NCBI RefSeq assembly: GCF_032484785.1
Contig: NZ_JAUETR010000003.1
Span: 124,001-188,000 of the forward strand
Length of the DNA stretch: 64,000 nucleotides
Direction of reading: 5' to 3'
Source of the DNA: Bradyrhizobium sp. SZCCHNS1050
Lineage (GTDB): Bacteria > Pseudomonadota > Alphaproteobacteria > Rhizobiales > Xanthobacteraceae
In this document: positions 29,103 to 37,947 of the stretch, in pieces
Layout of the letters: each line of letters starts with the position of its first letter
How positions within the stretch are numbered: the stretch's first letter is position 1
Notes under the pieces: generated by a model
Databases searched by the model: none
Told to the model about the DNA's origin: nothing
What the model saw: only the letters and a program-made list of their open reading frames with translations
Translations under genes and position numbers: made by a program

Positions 29103-31127
29103 ATGGTTCCATCTACCAAGACAATCCTGCTGACAGCGGCCTCGGTCTCGCTGGCCCTGTCACAGAGCGCCGACGCTGGGGAGCGTTGGGGGGAAACGAC
29201 CAAGAACAATCCGTATGTCGCGGGCGACATGCACAACCACAACACCTGCACCGACGGTTCGGTTGCTGCCGGCTATGCGATCGACCGCTCGGTCGGCAAG
29301 GGCACCGCGGCGGCTGGCGGCAACAATTTCGATCTCGACTGGTTCACGCTCGGCAACCACGGCGGTTCGGGCAACCGCGATTGCCGCTTCAGCGATGCGA
29401 GCGCCAACATCCCCGGCGACAACACGACGACGTATTGGAGCCAGACGCTCGGGAAGACCATCGACGGCATTACGATCACCAGCCTGAAGGGCACGCCGAA
29501 CGGCACCGATACCGGCGCCAAGATGTGGCGCTGGCAGTCGATCAAAGAGATCGAGTACCCAACCATCGTCAATCGCACCGCGACCTACAACAAGGTGCTG
29601 GTCGAGGGCCTGGAGTGGATCCTGCCCGGTCACGAGCATGGCGACGTCGCCGTGATCGCCGGCCAGAACCCGCGCGGTTACGGCAATGCCGACAAGATGG
29701 CCGAGTTCGAATATCGCTTCGACCGCGCCGACACCGACGCCATCGGTCCGGTCGATGCCAGCAACAACCCGGTCTGGGCCGGCAAGGACAATGTCAACAA
29801 TTCCGGCACGGCCGGTCACCAGAAGGCCGTCGCCGGCATCGCCTGGCTGCAGGCGAACCACCCGCTGCAATCCTATGCTGTGCCGACCCATACCGAGCGG
29901 CAGGGACCGTTCAATCCGAACGGCTCGGCCGGCTACAACATCGAGCACTTCCGTGACTTCAACAACGCCGGCCCGACGGTCGCGTTCGGCATCGAAGCCC
30001 CGGGTCACATGGCCGAGGGCGGCGTGAACGGCGGCTCGGGCTCCTATGGCTCGGGCGCAGTCGGCGGCGGCACCTACGGCATGCAGGGCGTCTACACCGC
30101 CAAGGTTGGCGGGCTGTGGGACGGTCTGCTCGGCGAAGGCCGCAACTTCTTCCTGTTCCAGAGTTCGGACTGGCACAGCCGCGGCGTCTATGGCGCGCGC
30201 GATCCCGGCACGACGGCGGACTTCATCCCCGGCGAGTACACCAGGCTGTACGTGCCGAACGAGCGGCGCTTCTCCCAGCAGTCGATCATCGACGGCATGC
30301 GCTCGGGTAATTCCTACTCGGTCAACGCCGACATCATCGGCTCCGACATGGAGTTCCGTGCGAAGGGTGAGTGGGACGACGACTGGAAGACGATGGGCGA
30401 GACGCTCGTCGTGCGCCCGGGCGAGAAGGTCACGCTCGAGATGGAGATGACCGTTCCGGCCTCCAACAACAGCCCGTACGGCTTCAACAACCCGCTGCTG
30501 CTGCCGGTCGGCATCAAGCAGCCGTTGAACAAGCCCTATCTCGACCACGTCGATCTGATTACCGGCGACATCACCGGTCCGATCGCGCCGGGCGCCCCTG
30601 GCTATGCGGTGGCCAATGCCAAGGGTGTCGATGGTGCGGCCATCGTCTACAACCCGTCGGCCAAGATCGCGAAGCAGATCCCGGCGACCAAGATGCGGAG
30701 CCACAAGCTGCGCGACGGTTCGACCCGCCTCAGCTTCACGACCACCTTCATCGCCGGCCAGACACCGTTCTACATCCGCGCCCGCGGCACCAACATCCCG
30801 CCGGCGACTCCGAACGTGTCCGACAGCGCCGGCAATCCGCTGCTCGATGCCAACAACGCCACCGTCAGTTGCACAGATCCGGCATGTCCCTCGCACCTCG
30901 GCACGGTCGGCGGCGTCAAGAAGGTGACCAACGACGTGCAGGCCTGGTCGAACGTCTGGTTCTACGCGAACCCGATCTTCGTCCGAACCTACAGCACGCC
31001 CAAGCTGCTGGTCGAAAAGAATCAGGAGCTGGCCCGCAAGCTGGCTCACGAGCATCACCACTGGCACGATTGGGACCACTGGGGTCACTGGGGCCACTGG
31101 GGTCGCTGGGCGTTCAACCGCGACTGA
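29103..31127 (+). CDS. Secreted PHP-domain-like metal-dependent phosphoesterase
   Basis: 674 residues. A signal peptide (about 1-25, ending SADA) is followed by NNPYVAGDMHNHNTCTDGS, the HxH motif that opens a PHP metal site, and further His/Asp-rich blocks (DWFTLGNHGGSGN, LPGHEHGDVAVI, QSSDWHSRGVYGARD). The family hydrolyses phosphoesters with bound metals; the substrate is unknown. The last 26 residues are an extraordinary His/Trp/Gly tail (HDWDHWGHWGHWGRW). AGGGG lies 9 bases before the ATG. It is divergent from the isomerase/HupE operon. Confidence 0.8.
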   Translation: MVPSTKTILLTAASVSLALSQSADAGERWGETTKNNPYVAGDMHNHNTCTDGSVAAGYAIDRSVGKGTAAAGGNNFDLDWFTLGNHGGSGNRDCRFSDASANIPGDNTTTYWSQTLGKTIDGITITSLKGTPNGTDTGAKMWRWQSIKEIEYPTIVNRTATYNKVLVEGLEWILPGHEHGDVAVIAGQNPRGYGNADKMAEFEYRFDRADTDAIGPVDASNNPVWAGKDNVNNSGTAGHQKAVAGIAWLQANHPLQSYAVPTHTERQGPFNPNGSAGYNIEHFRDFNNAGPTVAFGIEAPGHMAEGGVNGGSGSYGSGAVGGGTYGMQGVYTAKVGGLWDGLLGEGRNFFLFQSSDWHSRGVYGARDPGTTADFIPGEYTRLYVPNERRFSQQSIIDGMRSGNSYSVNADIIGSDMEFRAKGEWDDDWKTMGETLVVRPGEKVTLEMEMTVPASNNSPYGFNNPLLLPVGIKQPLNKPYLDHVDLITGDITGPIAPGAPGYAVANAKGVDGAAIVYNPSAKIAKQIPATKMRSHKLRDGSTRLSFTTTFIAGQTPFYIRARGTNIPPATPNVSDSAGNPLLDANNATVSCTDPACPSHLGTVGGVKKVTNDVQAWSNVWFYANPIFVRTYSTPKLLVEKNQELARKLAHEHHHWHDWDHWGHWGHWGRWAFNRD

Positions 31128-31247
31128 TTGATCGGCACCAATCCGGCGGGACATATCGTCCCGTCGGATCCTGCTCACTCCGAGCGCCAGTTTGCGAACC
31201 GGCGCTTCGTCTTTGAAACCTGCCTTTCCCTGGGGTTCGTCGAGGTG

Positions 31248-31577
31248 ATGTCGCGTTTGTCCGCCGTGAGTCTCGCCGTTCTAGTCCTCACGATCGCAGT
31301 CGCATCGGCGCATGACGAGGAGCCGACGCAGGAGGTCTGCGACGCCGCAGTGGCGGAGGCCCGCGCACAGGCGGCGACCCTGCCGACGGACGACGTGTCG
31401 CGCTATTTCGCCGAGCGGGACATTCAGCAGGCGCTGGTCGAGGCCGGCAATGGCGAGTTCGATGATTGTGTCGAGAAGGCCGAGAGGGCCGTGCTGGAAG
31501 TGCGCGACCGGCCCCACAGCCTGAAGCCCGGCGAGCGGCTCAACATTCTCAGTGCCGACGAAATGCCGACGCGCTGA
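31248..31577 (+). CDS. Small secreted protein of unknown function
   Basis: 109 residues. Signal peptide of about 20 residues (ending AVASA) with a mature end HDEEPTQEVCD. The rest is helical and acidic with two cysteines that could form a disulfide. It lies 120 bases after the PHP gene on the same strand. The ATG at 31248 gives the signal peptide; a GAGGTG immediately upstream is unusually close. I do not recognise a family. Confidence 0.6.
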   Translation: MSRLSAVSLAVLVLTIAVASAHDEEPTQEVCDAAVAEARAQAATLPTDDVSRYFAERDIQQALVEAGNGEFDDCVEKAERAVLEVRDRPHSLKPGERLNILSADEMPTR

Positions 31578-31672
31578 CGGGCGCGCGCCGCGTCTCCACT
31601 CCCGTCATCCGGCTGTCATGCAAGTCGGCAAATTGTCGGTCCCGTTGCGGCGCGTGCAAGGCCTTGAGAGAC

Positions 31673-32296
31673 ATGGACCAGATCGAAGCTCTTTTCCCGA
31701 TACCGTTGTTGCGTTCGCCAGGGCTCTTGAGCGCCGAGCTCAAGGACGCGGCCGTGGCCGCCATCCGCAATTCGAAGATCGAGAACAACCTGCGGTCCGG
31801 ACAGTTGTTTCACACCGAGGTCGCCGATCCCCGCGCCAACAATCTGTTTCAGACCATCGCCGAGCTCGCCGTGCCCAAGCTGATCGATTTCGGCGAGCTG
31901 CTGTTCGGCGAGAAGCTGCGCTGGACGGTCAAGGAGATGTGGACGAACATGCTGGAGACCGGCGGCAACCAGACCCTGCACGCCCATGCCAACAGCTTCA
32001 TCTCCGGCATCTTCTATCTGACGCCGTCTCACCCCGGCAGCCGCACCGTGTTCGTGCGGCCGCCCGGCGGCAGCGACTTCTCGTTCCGCCATCACACGCG
32101 CAGCGCCGCGGTCGGCCCGTTCAATGCCGGCAAATACGTGCTGCCGGAGGCGGAGCCCGGCGATCTCGTGCTGTTCCCAAGCTATCTCTACCACGAGGTG
32201 CCGCGCAATCAGGGCGACCAACGTATCACGATCGCTTTCAACGCGATTCCTGATCATCTGGATTGCTGGGGCTACCGCGTCAGCTTCGCGTCCTGA
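31673..32296 (+). CDS. TIGR02466-type putative 2OG-Fe(II) oxygenase
   Basis: 207 residues. The pattern LFPIPLL at the N-terminus, the central HAHANSFISGIFYLTP and the late LVLFPSYLYHEVPRNQGDQRI fit a cupin-fold 2-oxoglutarate/Fe(II) oxygenase of the TIGR02466 group, where the paired His and a C-terminal Arg act in iron and 2OG binding. The substrate is not known. It is on the same strand as the PHP gene and its small neighbour. Its stop is 4 bases from the stop of the convergent gene. Confidence 0.72.
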   Translation: MDQIEALFPIPLLRSPGLLSAELKDAAVAAIRNSKIENNLRSGQLFHTEVADPRANNLFQTIAELAVPKLIDFGELLFGEKLRWTVKEMWTNMLETGGNQTLHAHANSFISGIFYLTPSHPGSRTVFVRPPGGSDFSFRHHTRSAAVGPFNAGKYVLPEAEPGDLVLFPSYLYHEVPRNQGDQRITIAFNAIPDHLDCWGYRVSFAS

Positions 32297-32300
32297 CGCT

Positions 32301-34829
32301 CTATCGTTCGAACTCGCGCGACAGCAGGTCGCGCGCTTCGCGTCGCGACGGCGCGGCGGAGTCGATTGCCCGAAGCAGGCGTTCAGCAGCCGCGCGATCC
32401 GATGCAAGCAGCGCTTTTGCCATGCTCATCAGCGGCGCATAGGCCGGCTCGAACTCGGCGCTGGCGCGAATGGAATCGAGGAGGCCGGGTGCGGCGGCTG
32501 CGATGAGCGCCGGTCCGCGCGGTTCGCCGGTCAGCGCCGCGCCGACCTGGATGAATTGGTTGCGAGCCCGCCAATAGGCGCCGAGCCGTTGCTCCCACAT
32601 TCCGCGTTTCGAGTCTTCCAGCAAATCGGCCGCGTCGGTCTTTGTCTGGCTCAGGACCGTCAGCAGCAATTGCCATGGGGCCGCCGAGAGAGCGTGAACG
32701 TTGCTGCGCGCGTCGAACGTGACGAACGGGAAATCGTCGGTGTTGCGCGGTCCCGGACCGGCGAAGCTCGCGAGCGCTTTCGCGCCGGCGACATACTGGC
32801 CCAGAAGATCGATCGGCTGATCGAAGCCGAGAGGTTGAATGACCGGGTGAAGCTTCCGGTCGGAGAACCGTGCGGCGACGAACTCGGGGTCGATCGGGCT
32901 CGGGGCGCCTGATCCGATCAGAGCCAGCATCGGCGTGCGCACGCTGTAATGGTTCAGCCAGGCGGACCCTTGTGGGAAGACTGCGAGAAAGCTTCTGACG
33001 ATCGCGCGCAGTGACGGCGTATCGAGCTGATAGAGCGGCAGCCACTGGCAGAACATGCCCTCGGTCGCCAGTCGCCGCTTGACGGCCGCGAAATGTTCGA
33101 CCGTGTACAGCGCGCCGCTGCCATCGAGCGCCGGGTGGAACAGGTCGGCCACGATCACGTCGTAGCGTCCGTCATCGGCGATGATGAAGCGCCGGGCATC
33201 GGCAACGGAGATCGGCGGCCTTTCCTTCTCGGCCGCGGGGTTGTCGAACCAGGGCAGCAGCGCGACGACCTCGGAGGACAGCTCGACCGCGCGCACGTCG
33301 ATGCCCGGCATCTGCGCGGCGCCGAGCACGGTCGCGCCGGTGCCGACACCGAGGAAGAGGGCCTTGCGCGGCGCTGGGTGCAAGAGCAACGGCAGCACGG
33401 CCTGGCGGAAATCGGATCGCACCGAACTGGTGCCGCCCATGCGGAAGTGGCCGTTCACCTCGAGATAGCGTGCTCCTGAGGCGTCGTCGACGACGCTCGC
33501 GGTCGCCATCGGTCCCTCGCGCACGGCCAGAAGCTTGCCGCCCGGCGGGACCTTAATGAGCAGGGGGGCGGGAAGCCACAACAGCGCGAGTGCAAGTAGA
33601 GCGAGCGCCGCCGCCCAGCGCAGCGCAGCGCGTTGGGGCAGCAGCAGCAGAAGATATCCGACAGCAACGAGGACCAATGCTCTCCAAGTGCCGAAAGCGG
33701 GAATCAGCAGCTGTGCCGCGACCAGCGGCGCAATGGCTGCGCCGAGGCTGTTGATGCCGACGGCCCAGCCGACCGATCCTCTGACGTCGCGGACATCCTG
33801 CATGAGCTGGCCGAACAAGGCGCCCATCGCCATCGCAGGCAACAGGAACAGCGCCAGCGCAATGCCGAGCTCGCCGACGACGCCGAGGCTCGCAGCGCTG
33901 TCAGCGAGGCCGCCCAGCAAGGGCGTCACGAGCGCCGTGCCGAGGCAGACGAGCGCGGTGCCGCTGATCAACGCGGTTCTGCCGCGCGCAACCGTGTGCC
34001 CCACGCGCTGCCAGATCATGCCGCCCATCGCGGTGCCCAGCAGGTAGGCGGCCAACAGACAGGCGAAGCTATAGACCGTGTCCTGCATCATCTGCGCGGC
34101 CAGGCGCACGACCAGCACTTCGAACACGATGCCGAGCAGGCCGGTGACGAACAGGGTTCCTGTCAGGCGGAGGCCGGCGACAGCACGCCTGCGATCGTCG
34201 CGCGCGCGAGCGTCGACCTGCGGGGCTCGGCCGAGGCGAAGCGCTGCGAGCGCGCAGGCCGCGTTGACGGCTGCCAGGCAAAGCAGCGTCGCCGACAATC
34301 CGAGCGCGGGGATCAGCACGAAGGTGGACAGCAGCGTGCCGGCGACGGCGCCGGCGGTGTTCGCGGCGTAGACGCCGGCGCTGACGGGCCGCGTGCCATG
34401 CGCCGCGGACGTCATGCGTTCCAGCGCGGTCAGCGTGCCGCCCATCGCCACCGTCGCCGGCAACAGCACCAGCGTCGGCAGCAGGAAGCTCGCGCTCCAC
34501 AACAACACGTTGGAAGGCGCCGTGCCGAGCAGCGGCGCGAGGGCGCGCGCGCACGCGGGAAGCAGCCAGACCGCACACAGCCCCCACACGCCGATGACCG
34601 TTTCGAGGACGGCATACACCCGGTGCGGATTGGCGGCGCGGCGGATCCGGCCATCGAGGACGAAGGCGCCCACCGCCAGCCCGGCGAAGAATCCTGCGAT
34701 GGCGCCGAGCACGGCCATCATCTCCGTGCCCAAGGCGAGGGCGAGCTGGCGCGTCCAGACGATCTCATAGCCCAGCCCGGCGAGGCCGGATGCTGCAATC
34801 AGCAGCTTCAGCGTTCTCAGCTGAGCCAT
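32301..34829 (-). CDS. Fused multi-pass membrane protein with spermidine-synthase-like domain
   Basis: 842 residues. The N-terminal half carries at least a dozen hydrophobic helices (from LKLLIAASGLAGLGYEIVWT on), as in fused MFS/spermidine-synthase proteins. The C-terminal half has a SAM/aminopropyltransferase fold with FLGVGTGATVLGAA, DVRAVELSSEVVALL and YDVIVADLFHPALDG, then a helical tail. True polyamine synthesis is uncertain, because such fusions often lack activity data. The ATG at 34829 places the first helix right after the start. A TTG at 34928 in the same frame would add 33 residues. Confidence 0.75.
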   Translation of the reverse strand: MAQLRTLKLLIAASGLAGLGYEIVWTRQLALALGTEMMAVLGAIAGFFAGLAVGAFVLDGRIRRAANPHRVYAVLETVIGVWGLCAVWLLPACARALAPLLGTAPSNVLLWSASFLLPTLVLLPATVAMGGTLTALERMTSAAHGTRPVSAGVYAANTAGAVAGTLLSTFVLIPALGLSATLLCLAAVNAACALAALRLGRAPQVDARARDDRRRAVAGLRLTGTLFVTGLLGIVFEVLVVRLAAQMMQDTVYSFACLLAAYLLGTAMGGMIWQRVGHTVARGRTALISGTALVCLGTALVTPLLGGLADSAASLGVVGELGIALALFLLPAMAMGALFGQLMQDVRDVRGSVGWAVGINSLGAAIAPLVAAQLLIPAFGTWRALVLVAVGYLLLLLPQRAALRWAAALALLALALLWLPAPLLIKVPPGGKLLAVREGPMATASVVDDASGARYLEVNGHFRMGGTSSVRSDFRQAVLPLLLHPAPRKALFLGVGTGATVLGAAQMPGIDVRAVELSSEVVALLPWFDNPAAEKERPPISVADARRFIIADDGRYDVIVADLFHPALDGSGALYTVEHFAAVKRRLATEGMFCQWLPLYQLDTPSLRAIVRSFLAVFPQGSAWLNHYSVRTPMLALIGSGAPSPIDPEFVAARFSDRKLHPVIQPLGFDQPIDLLGQYVAGAKALASFAGPGPRNTDDFPFVTFDARSNVHALSAAPWQLLLTVLSQTKTDAADLLEDSKRGMWEQRLGAYWRARNQFIQVGAALTGEPRGPALIAAAAPGLLDSIRASAEFEPAYAPLMSMAKALLASDRAAAERLLRAIDSAAPSRREARDLLSREFER

Positions 34830-35095
34830 GCTCTGGCGGGCGACGAGATCGACGCCGGAAGACCGGGCGCCTTGCTTCTCCGCGACCAGATCATTGTCGC
34901 GCGGGTCTGCGTGGCGTGCCTCGGTCAAGATTTGGTACCTGCAATTCCCGTGATCGGTCTTCGGATGCAGCGCGCCGTGCGGGATACTGCTCCGGGCGCG
35001 GGATCAAGCTCGGCTGCATGGGCCGCCAAGGTCGAGATCGTTTCCTTGTGTTCGTGTTTCGTGACGGTGGTTTGACAGAAGCTGTGGGAGCACGC

Positions 35096-35194
35096 GGCTC
35101 GGCGCAGATGGTTGTATCGCATGAGACCCGTCAGGGAGCGATGACCAGACGCAGCCGCGATCTGCGGAACGTTGTGGTTGAATTCGGTAAACCA
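35096..35194 (-). pseudogene. Tyrosine recombinase (integrase) C-terminal remnant
   Basis: A 33-codon stretch on the minus strand reads NVPQIAAASGHRSLTGLMRYNHL. This matches the catalytic C-terminus of phage-type tyrosine recombinases: the SGH(R/K)S block with the active-site His, then the nucleophile Tyr in the RYxHL context. The upstream Arg-box (HDLRH) and the rest of the enzyme are missing. The frame around it reads as noise, so this is a decayed fragment. It lies about 100 bases from the dusA remnant. Confidence 0.6.
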
Positions 35195-35301
35195 TCGATC
35201 CTCTCCGATCCGACATTGTTGTGCTGCGCACGAAAAACGGGTCGAAATCGGTGGAAACCGGTGTAAATGCGCGGTGATCGGGTGGCTCTGGTACACTTCC
35301 A

Positions 35302-35403
35302 ATGGCTGATGTCTCGAATAAAACAGTGGAATCAACGACTTGGCGCTTCTCCGTGGCGCCGATGATGGATTGGACAGAGAGCTTTTTGAAATCAAATAGT
35401 TAG
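35302..35403 (+). pseudogene. dusA: dusA 5' remnant, probable island attachment site
   Basis: A 33-codon ORF starts at the ATG at 35302 and contains RFSVAPMMDWTE (residues 15-26), the invariant N-terminal block of tRNA-dihydrouridine synthase A. After this block the sequence leaves the DusA family and stops at 35401. The 5' end of dusA is a known target of a family of tyrosine recombinases that insert prophages and genomic islands, leaving just such a 5' fragment at one junction. The likely attachment core is within about 35350-35378. An integrase remnant and an excisionase-like gene flank it. Confidence 0.7.
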
Positions 35404-35750
35404 GTGAAGGGCGTGTGCAAATCCTGTGCACGCGTGTTCTACTATTCTTTCGCTTTCGTTCTCACGAAATTGCCGCCGGCGCTCGCCGAAAACTGTCGGT
35501 CCTGCATTGAAGCTTTGTCGTGACGCTGCTCTTGGCCGTCATGGTGTCGCGGAAATGCCGAGTGGCTGGCGATGTGAACGAACGCCTTGTTCGTCTGCAC
35601 ATCCGTTTGCGACGTCGAGGGTCGCCGGCGGGGTTGTTGTGCATGAGCGCAACGGCGCAGCTAAATAATTGACAGAACGAGAATTTTGGAAGATCCCCCA
35701 TCAACGGGGGACGGAGAGTGGGGACGGTAGCGCGCGACAAATCGTGATCA
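35404..35750. other. Gene-free stretch inside the island junction
   Basis: No ORF with coding character is seen here on either strand. The sequence is less GC-rich than its neighbours and looks like decayed DNA between the dusA remnant and the HTH gene. Confidence 0.5.
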
Positions 35751-35981
35751 TCACGCCTGATCATGCCCAGTCGCCGGCGACCGTCCTGGCGCACGGCAGG
35801 ACACCGTGTTTCTCTTGTCCCACGCGTCGAGTTCACCAATCGGATATAGGACCGCTTTCCCGATTTTGACGAAGGCCGGCCCAACGCGCATTGCTCGCCA
35901 GTTCCGGAGTGTTCCGACGCTCACTGCGCCACGGTAGCGATCCGAGACTTCCTCCGGTGTCAGGTATTTTCGATCCTCCAT
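35751..35981 (-). CDS. AlpA/excisionase-like helix-turn-helix protein
   Basis: 76 residues. MEDRKYLTPEEVSDRYRG and VSVGTLRNWRAMRVGPAFVK, followed by YPIGELDAWDKRN, form the HTH_17 winged-helix pattern of excisionases and AlpA-type regulators carried by integrative elements. GGGAG lies 9 bases before the ATG. The downstream gene direction and the neighbouring integrase and dusA remnants support a mobile-element origin. About 250 bases upstream, to 36231, hold no gene. Confidence 0.7.
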   Translation of the reverse strand: MEDRKYLTPEEVSDRYRGAVSVGTLRNWRAMRVGPAFVKIGKAVLYPIGELDAWDKRNTVSCRAPGRSPATGHDQA

Positions 35982-36231
35982 TGCATCACTCCCGATCACG
36001 CGACCATGAATGCAGTATTTTCCGGTCCCAGCGGCGCTCGATAGCCAGACGTACTCGTGGATAGTGAAAGAGAAAGCGAACGGCGGTACAAAGGCGTATC
36101 GTCCACTTCGATCTAGCGTCGCGATGTCCGGTGTGCTCAAGAAACCGCATCTCATTTCGATGAGTGATATCGTCAGCTTCAGGCCAGAAGCACACCTCAG
36201 CGATCGATTGACGGGTCGTAAAGCTGCGCTC

Positions 36232-37836
36232 TCACTCCGGCAGGCCCGCCAGCCGCAGCCCCTTCTTGAACGTAGCCCGATGCTCAGGCCGCTGGATCGG
36301 TATCCAATTCTCCAGATTGGACATCCGAAACGCGGGATGCAGCTTGAGCAAATGCGCGGCTGCGTCTTTCGCCTGCTCCATCCGCCCGGCAAGCGCGTGC
36401 GACGCGATGATGATCAGCACGACGAACCCTGAACTCGGCAATTGCCGGAACGATCGTTCGGCCCAGGACAGAGCCAGCTCGAAACGCTCCGCGAACAAAT
36501 GCGCCATCGCCATCCCGGCCTGCATCCGGAACATCTCTGGATCGAGCGGGCTGAATCGCATCGCACGTGTGAAGAAATCGATAGCGCTCTCGGGATCACC
36601 GCGCAAAACCCGCAGGAAGCCGCCCAAGAACCAGGCCGCCGCCAGATTGGGGTTGAGCAGCAGCGCCCTGTCGAGCAATGCAACCGCGCCCTCCAGATCA
36701 CCGGCCAGATGGGCCAGCGTATGCCCCGCGCGGGTCAGCGCGACGGCGTCATCCCTGCCCAATTCGATCGCGGAATGAGCCAGCCGGATCCCTTCGGCGA
36801 ACTCCAGGGACTGATCGGTCATCCAGCCGTTGATCTTTCGCAGGCAATAGCACCACGCCGCCATCGCATGGGCCGAGGCAAAACTGGGATCGAGCGAAAG
36901 CGCCTTCTGAAACAGAAGCGAAGCCTCGTCGATCGCGTCGCGCGTCCCGCGGTGCAGATGCGGCATCGCGCGCAAATAGTGATCATACGCGCTCAGATTC
37001 CCCGTCGGCTTTCGCCGGGCGCGGTCGATTTCCGCGCGCTCGAGTTGTGAGGCGATCACGCCGACGATGCTGGTTGCGATCTGGTCCTGAAGCTCGAAAA
37101 GGTCGTCGATCGTCTCTTCAAACCTATCCGCCCACAGATGAGTGCCGGTGGTCGCGTCCACGAGTTGCCCGGTGATGCGTACCCGGTTCGCGGACTGCCG
37201 CACACTGCCTTCGACGACGTAGCGCACGCCGAGCTCGCGGCCGACCTGCTGCTCATTCACGGTGCGTCCCTTGTAGGTGAAGCTCGAATTGCGGGCGATC
37301 ACGAACAGCCAGCCGATCCGCGACAACGCGGTGATGATGTCTTCGACGACGCCGTCCGCAAAATAGTCCTGCCCGGGATCGCCGCTGAGGTTACGAAACG
37401 GCAGCACCGCGACGGAGGGAGCATCCGGGAGTGACAGCGTCGGCCGCTGGTCGCCCGCCGAAGAATGCGATCGGGCGTCTACGGTGGTGGCGGACACCTC
37501 GTCCTGCCGGACCTGCCCGATGAAGCGCATTCCCTTGCGCGAAATCGTCCGGATCAGGCGCTGCTCCTTGCCGCTATCTCCGACTGCCCGGCGCACGGCG
37601 TTGACGTGACTCGTCAATGTCGATTCGGAGACGATGCGACCCTGCCAGACGGCGGTCAGCAGATCGTCCCGTGTCACCACCTGATCCCTGTTGCGGACCA
37701 GGTAGAGCAGAAGGTCGAAAACTTTCGGCCCGACCGCGACGAGCTGCGAGCCACGGGTCAGCTCGCGCCGCTCCGCATCCAGGCAAAAATCTTCGAACAG
37801 GAAACGCAAAGCCGCTCCGCTTGGACGACAATCCAA
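36232..37836 (-). CDS. Winged-helix, TolB-like and TPR regulator
   Basis: 534 residues, cytoplasmic, no membrane helix. Residues about 10-105 are an OmpR/PhoB-type winged helix (TRDDLLTAVWQGRIVSESTL, RTISRKGMRFIG). Residues 135-275 form a TolB/FlgO-like domain found in CadC-type and cyclase-like regulators (SVAVLPFRNLSGDPGQDYFA, YVVEGSVRQSANRVRITGQL). The C-terminal half is TPR-like helices. It probably acts as a transcription factor for the divergent genes starting at 37948, 111 bases away. The start is a TTG with no strong ribosome site, so the exact N-terminus is uncertain. Confidence 0.8.
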   Translation of the reverse strand: MDCRPSGAALRFLFEDFCLDAERRELTRGSQLVAVGPKVFDLLLYLVRNRDQVVTRDDLLTAVWQGRIVSESTLTSHVNAVRRAVGDSGKEQRLIRTISRKGMRFIGQVRQDEVSATTVDARSHSSAGDQRPTLSLPDAPSVAVLPFRNLSGDPGQDYFADGVVEDIITALSRIGWLFVIARNSSFTYKGRTVNEQQVGRELGVRYVVEGSVRQSANRVRITGQLVDATTGTHLWADRFEETIDDLFELQDQIATSIVGVIASQLERAEIDRARRKPTGNLSAYDHYLRAMPHLHRGTRDAIDEASLLFQKALSLDPSFASAHAMAAWCYCLRKINGWMTDQSLEFAEGIRLAHSAIELGRDDAVALTRAGHTLAHLAGDLEGAVALLDRALLLNPNLAAAWFLGGFLRVLRGDPESAIDFFTRAMRFSPLDPEMFRMQAGMAMAHLFAERFELALSWAERSFRQLPSSGFVVLIIIASHALAGRMEQAKDAAAHLLKLHPAFRMSNLENWIPIQRPEHRATFKKGLRLAGLPE

Positions 37837-37947
37837 TGAGAATTGAAGGCCGATTCAGCCCGTCCGCAAGGCTTTCCTGCCCGCATCAGCTCATCCTCGC
37901 CGTCGCAATAAGGCCGTCTCCGGCTGGAAAAGTCGAGGAAAATCAGC

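Noticed and set aside
29160..31178. 672-residue minus-strand ORF
   Set aside because: It is the shadow of the PHP phosphoesterase gene, which has a signal peptide, a ribosome site and the HxH motif.
35986..36195. ORF beginning MCFWPEAD on the minus strand
   Set aside because: It resembles the repeat-derived short ORFs common in rhizobial intergenic DNA and lacks a ribosome site; possible repeat remnant, not a gene.
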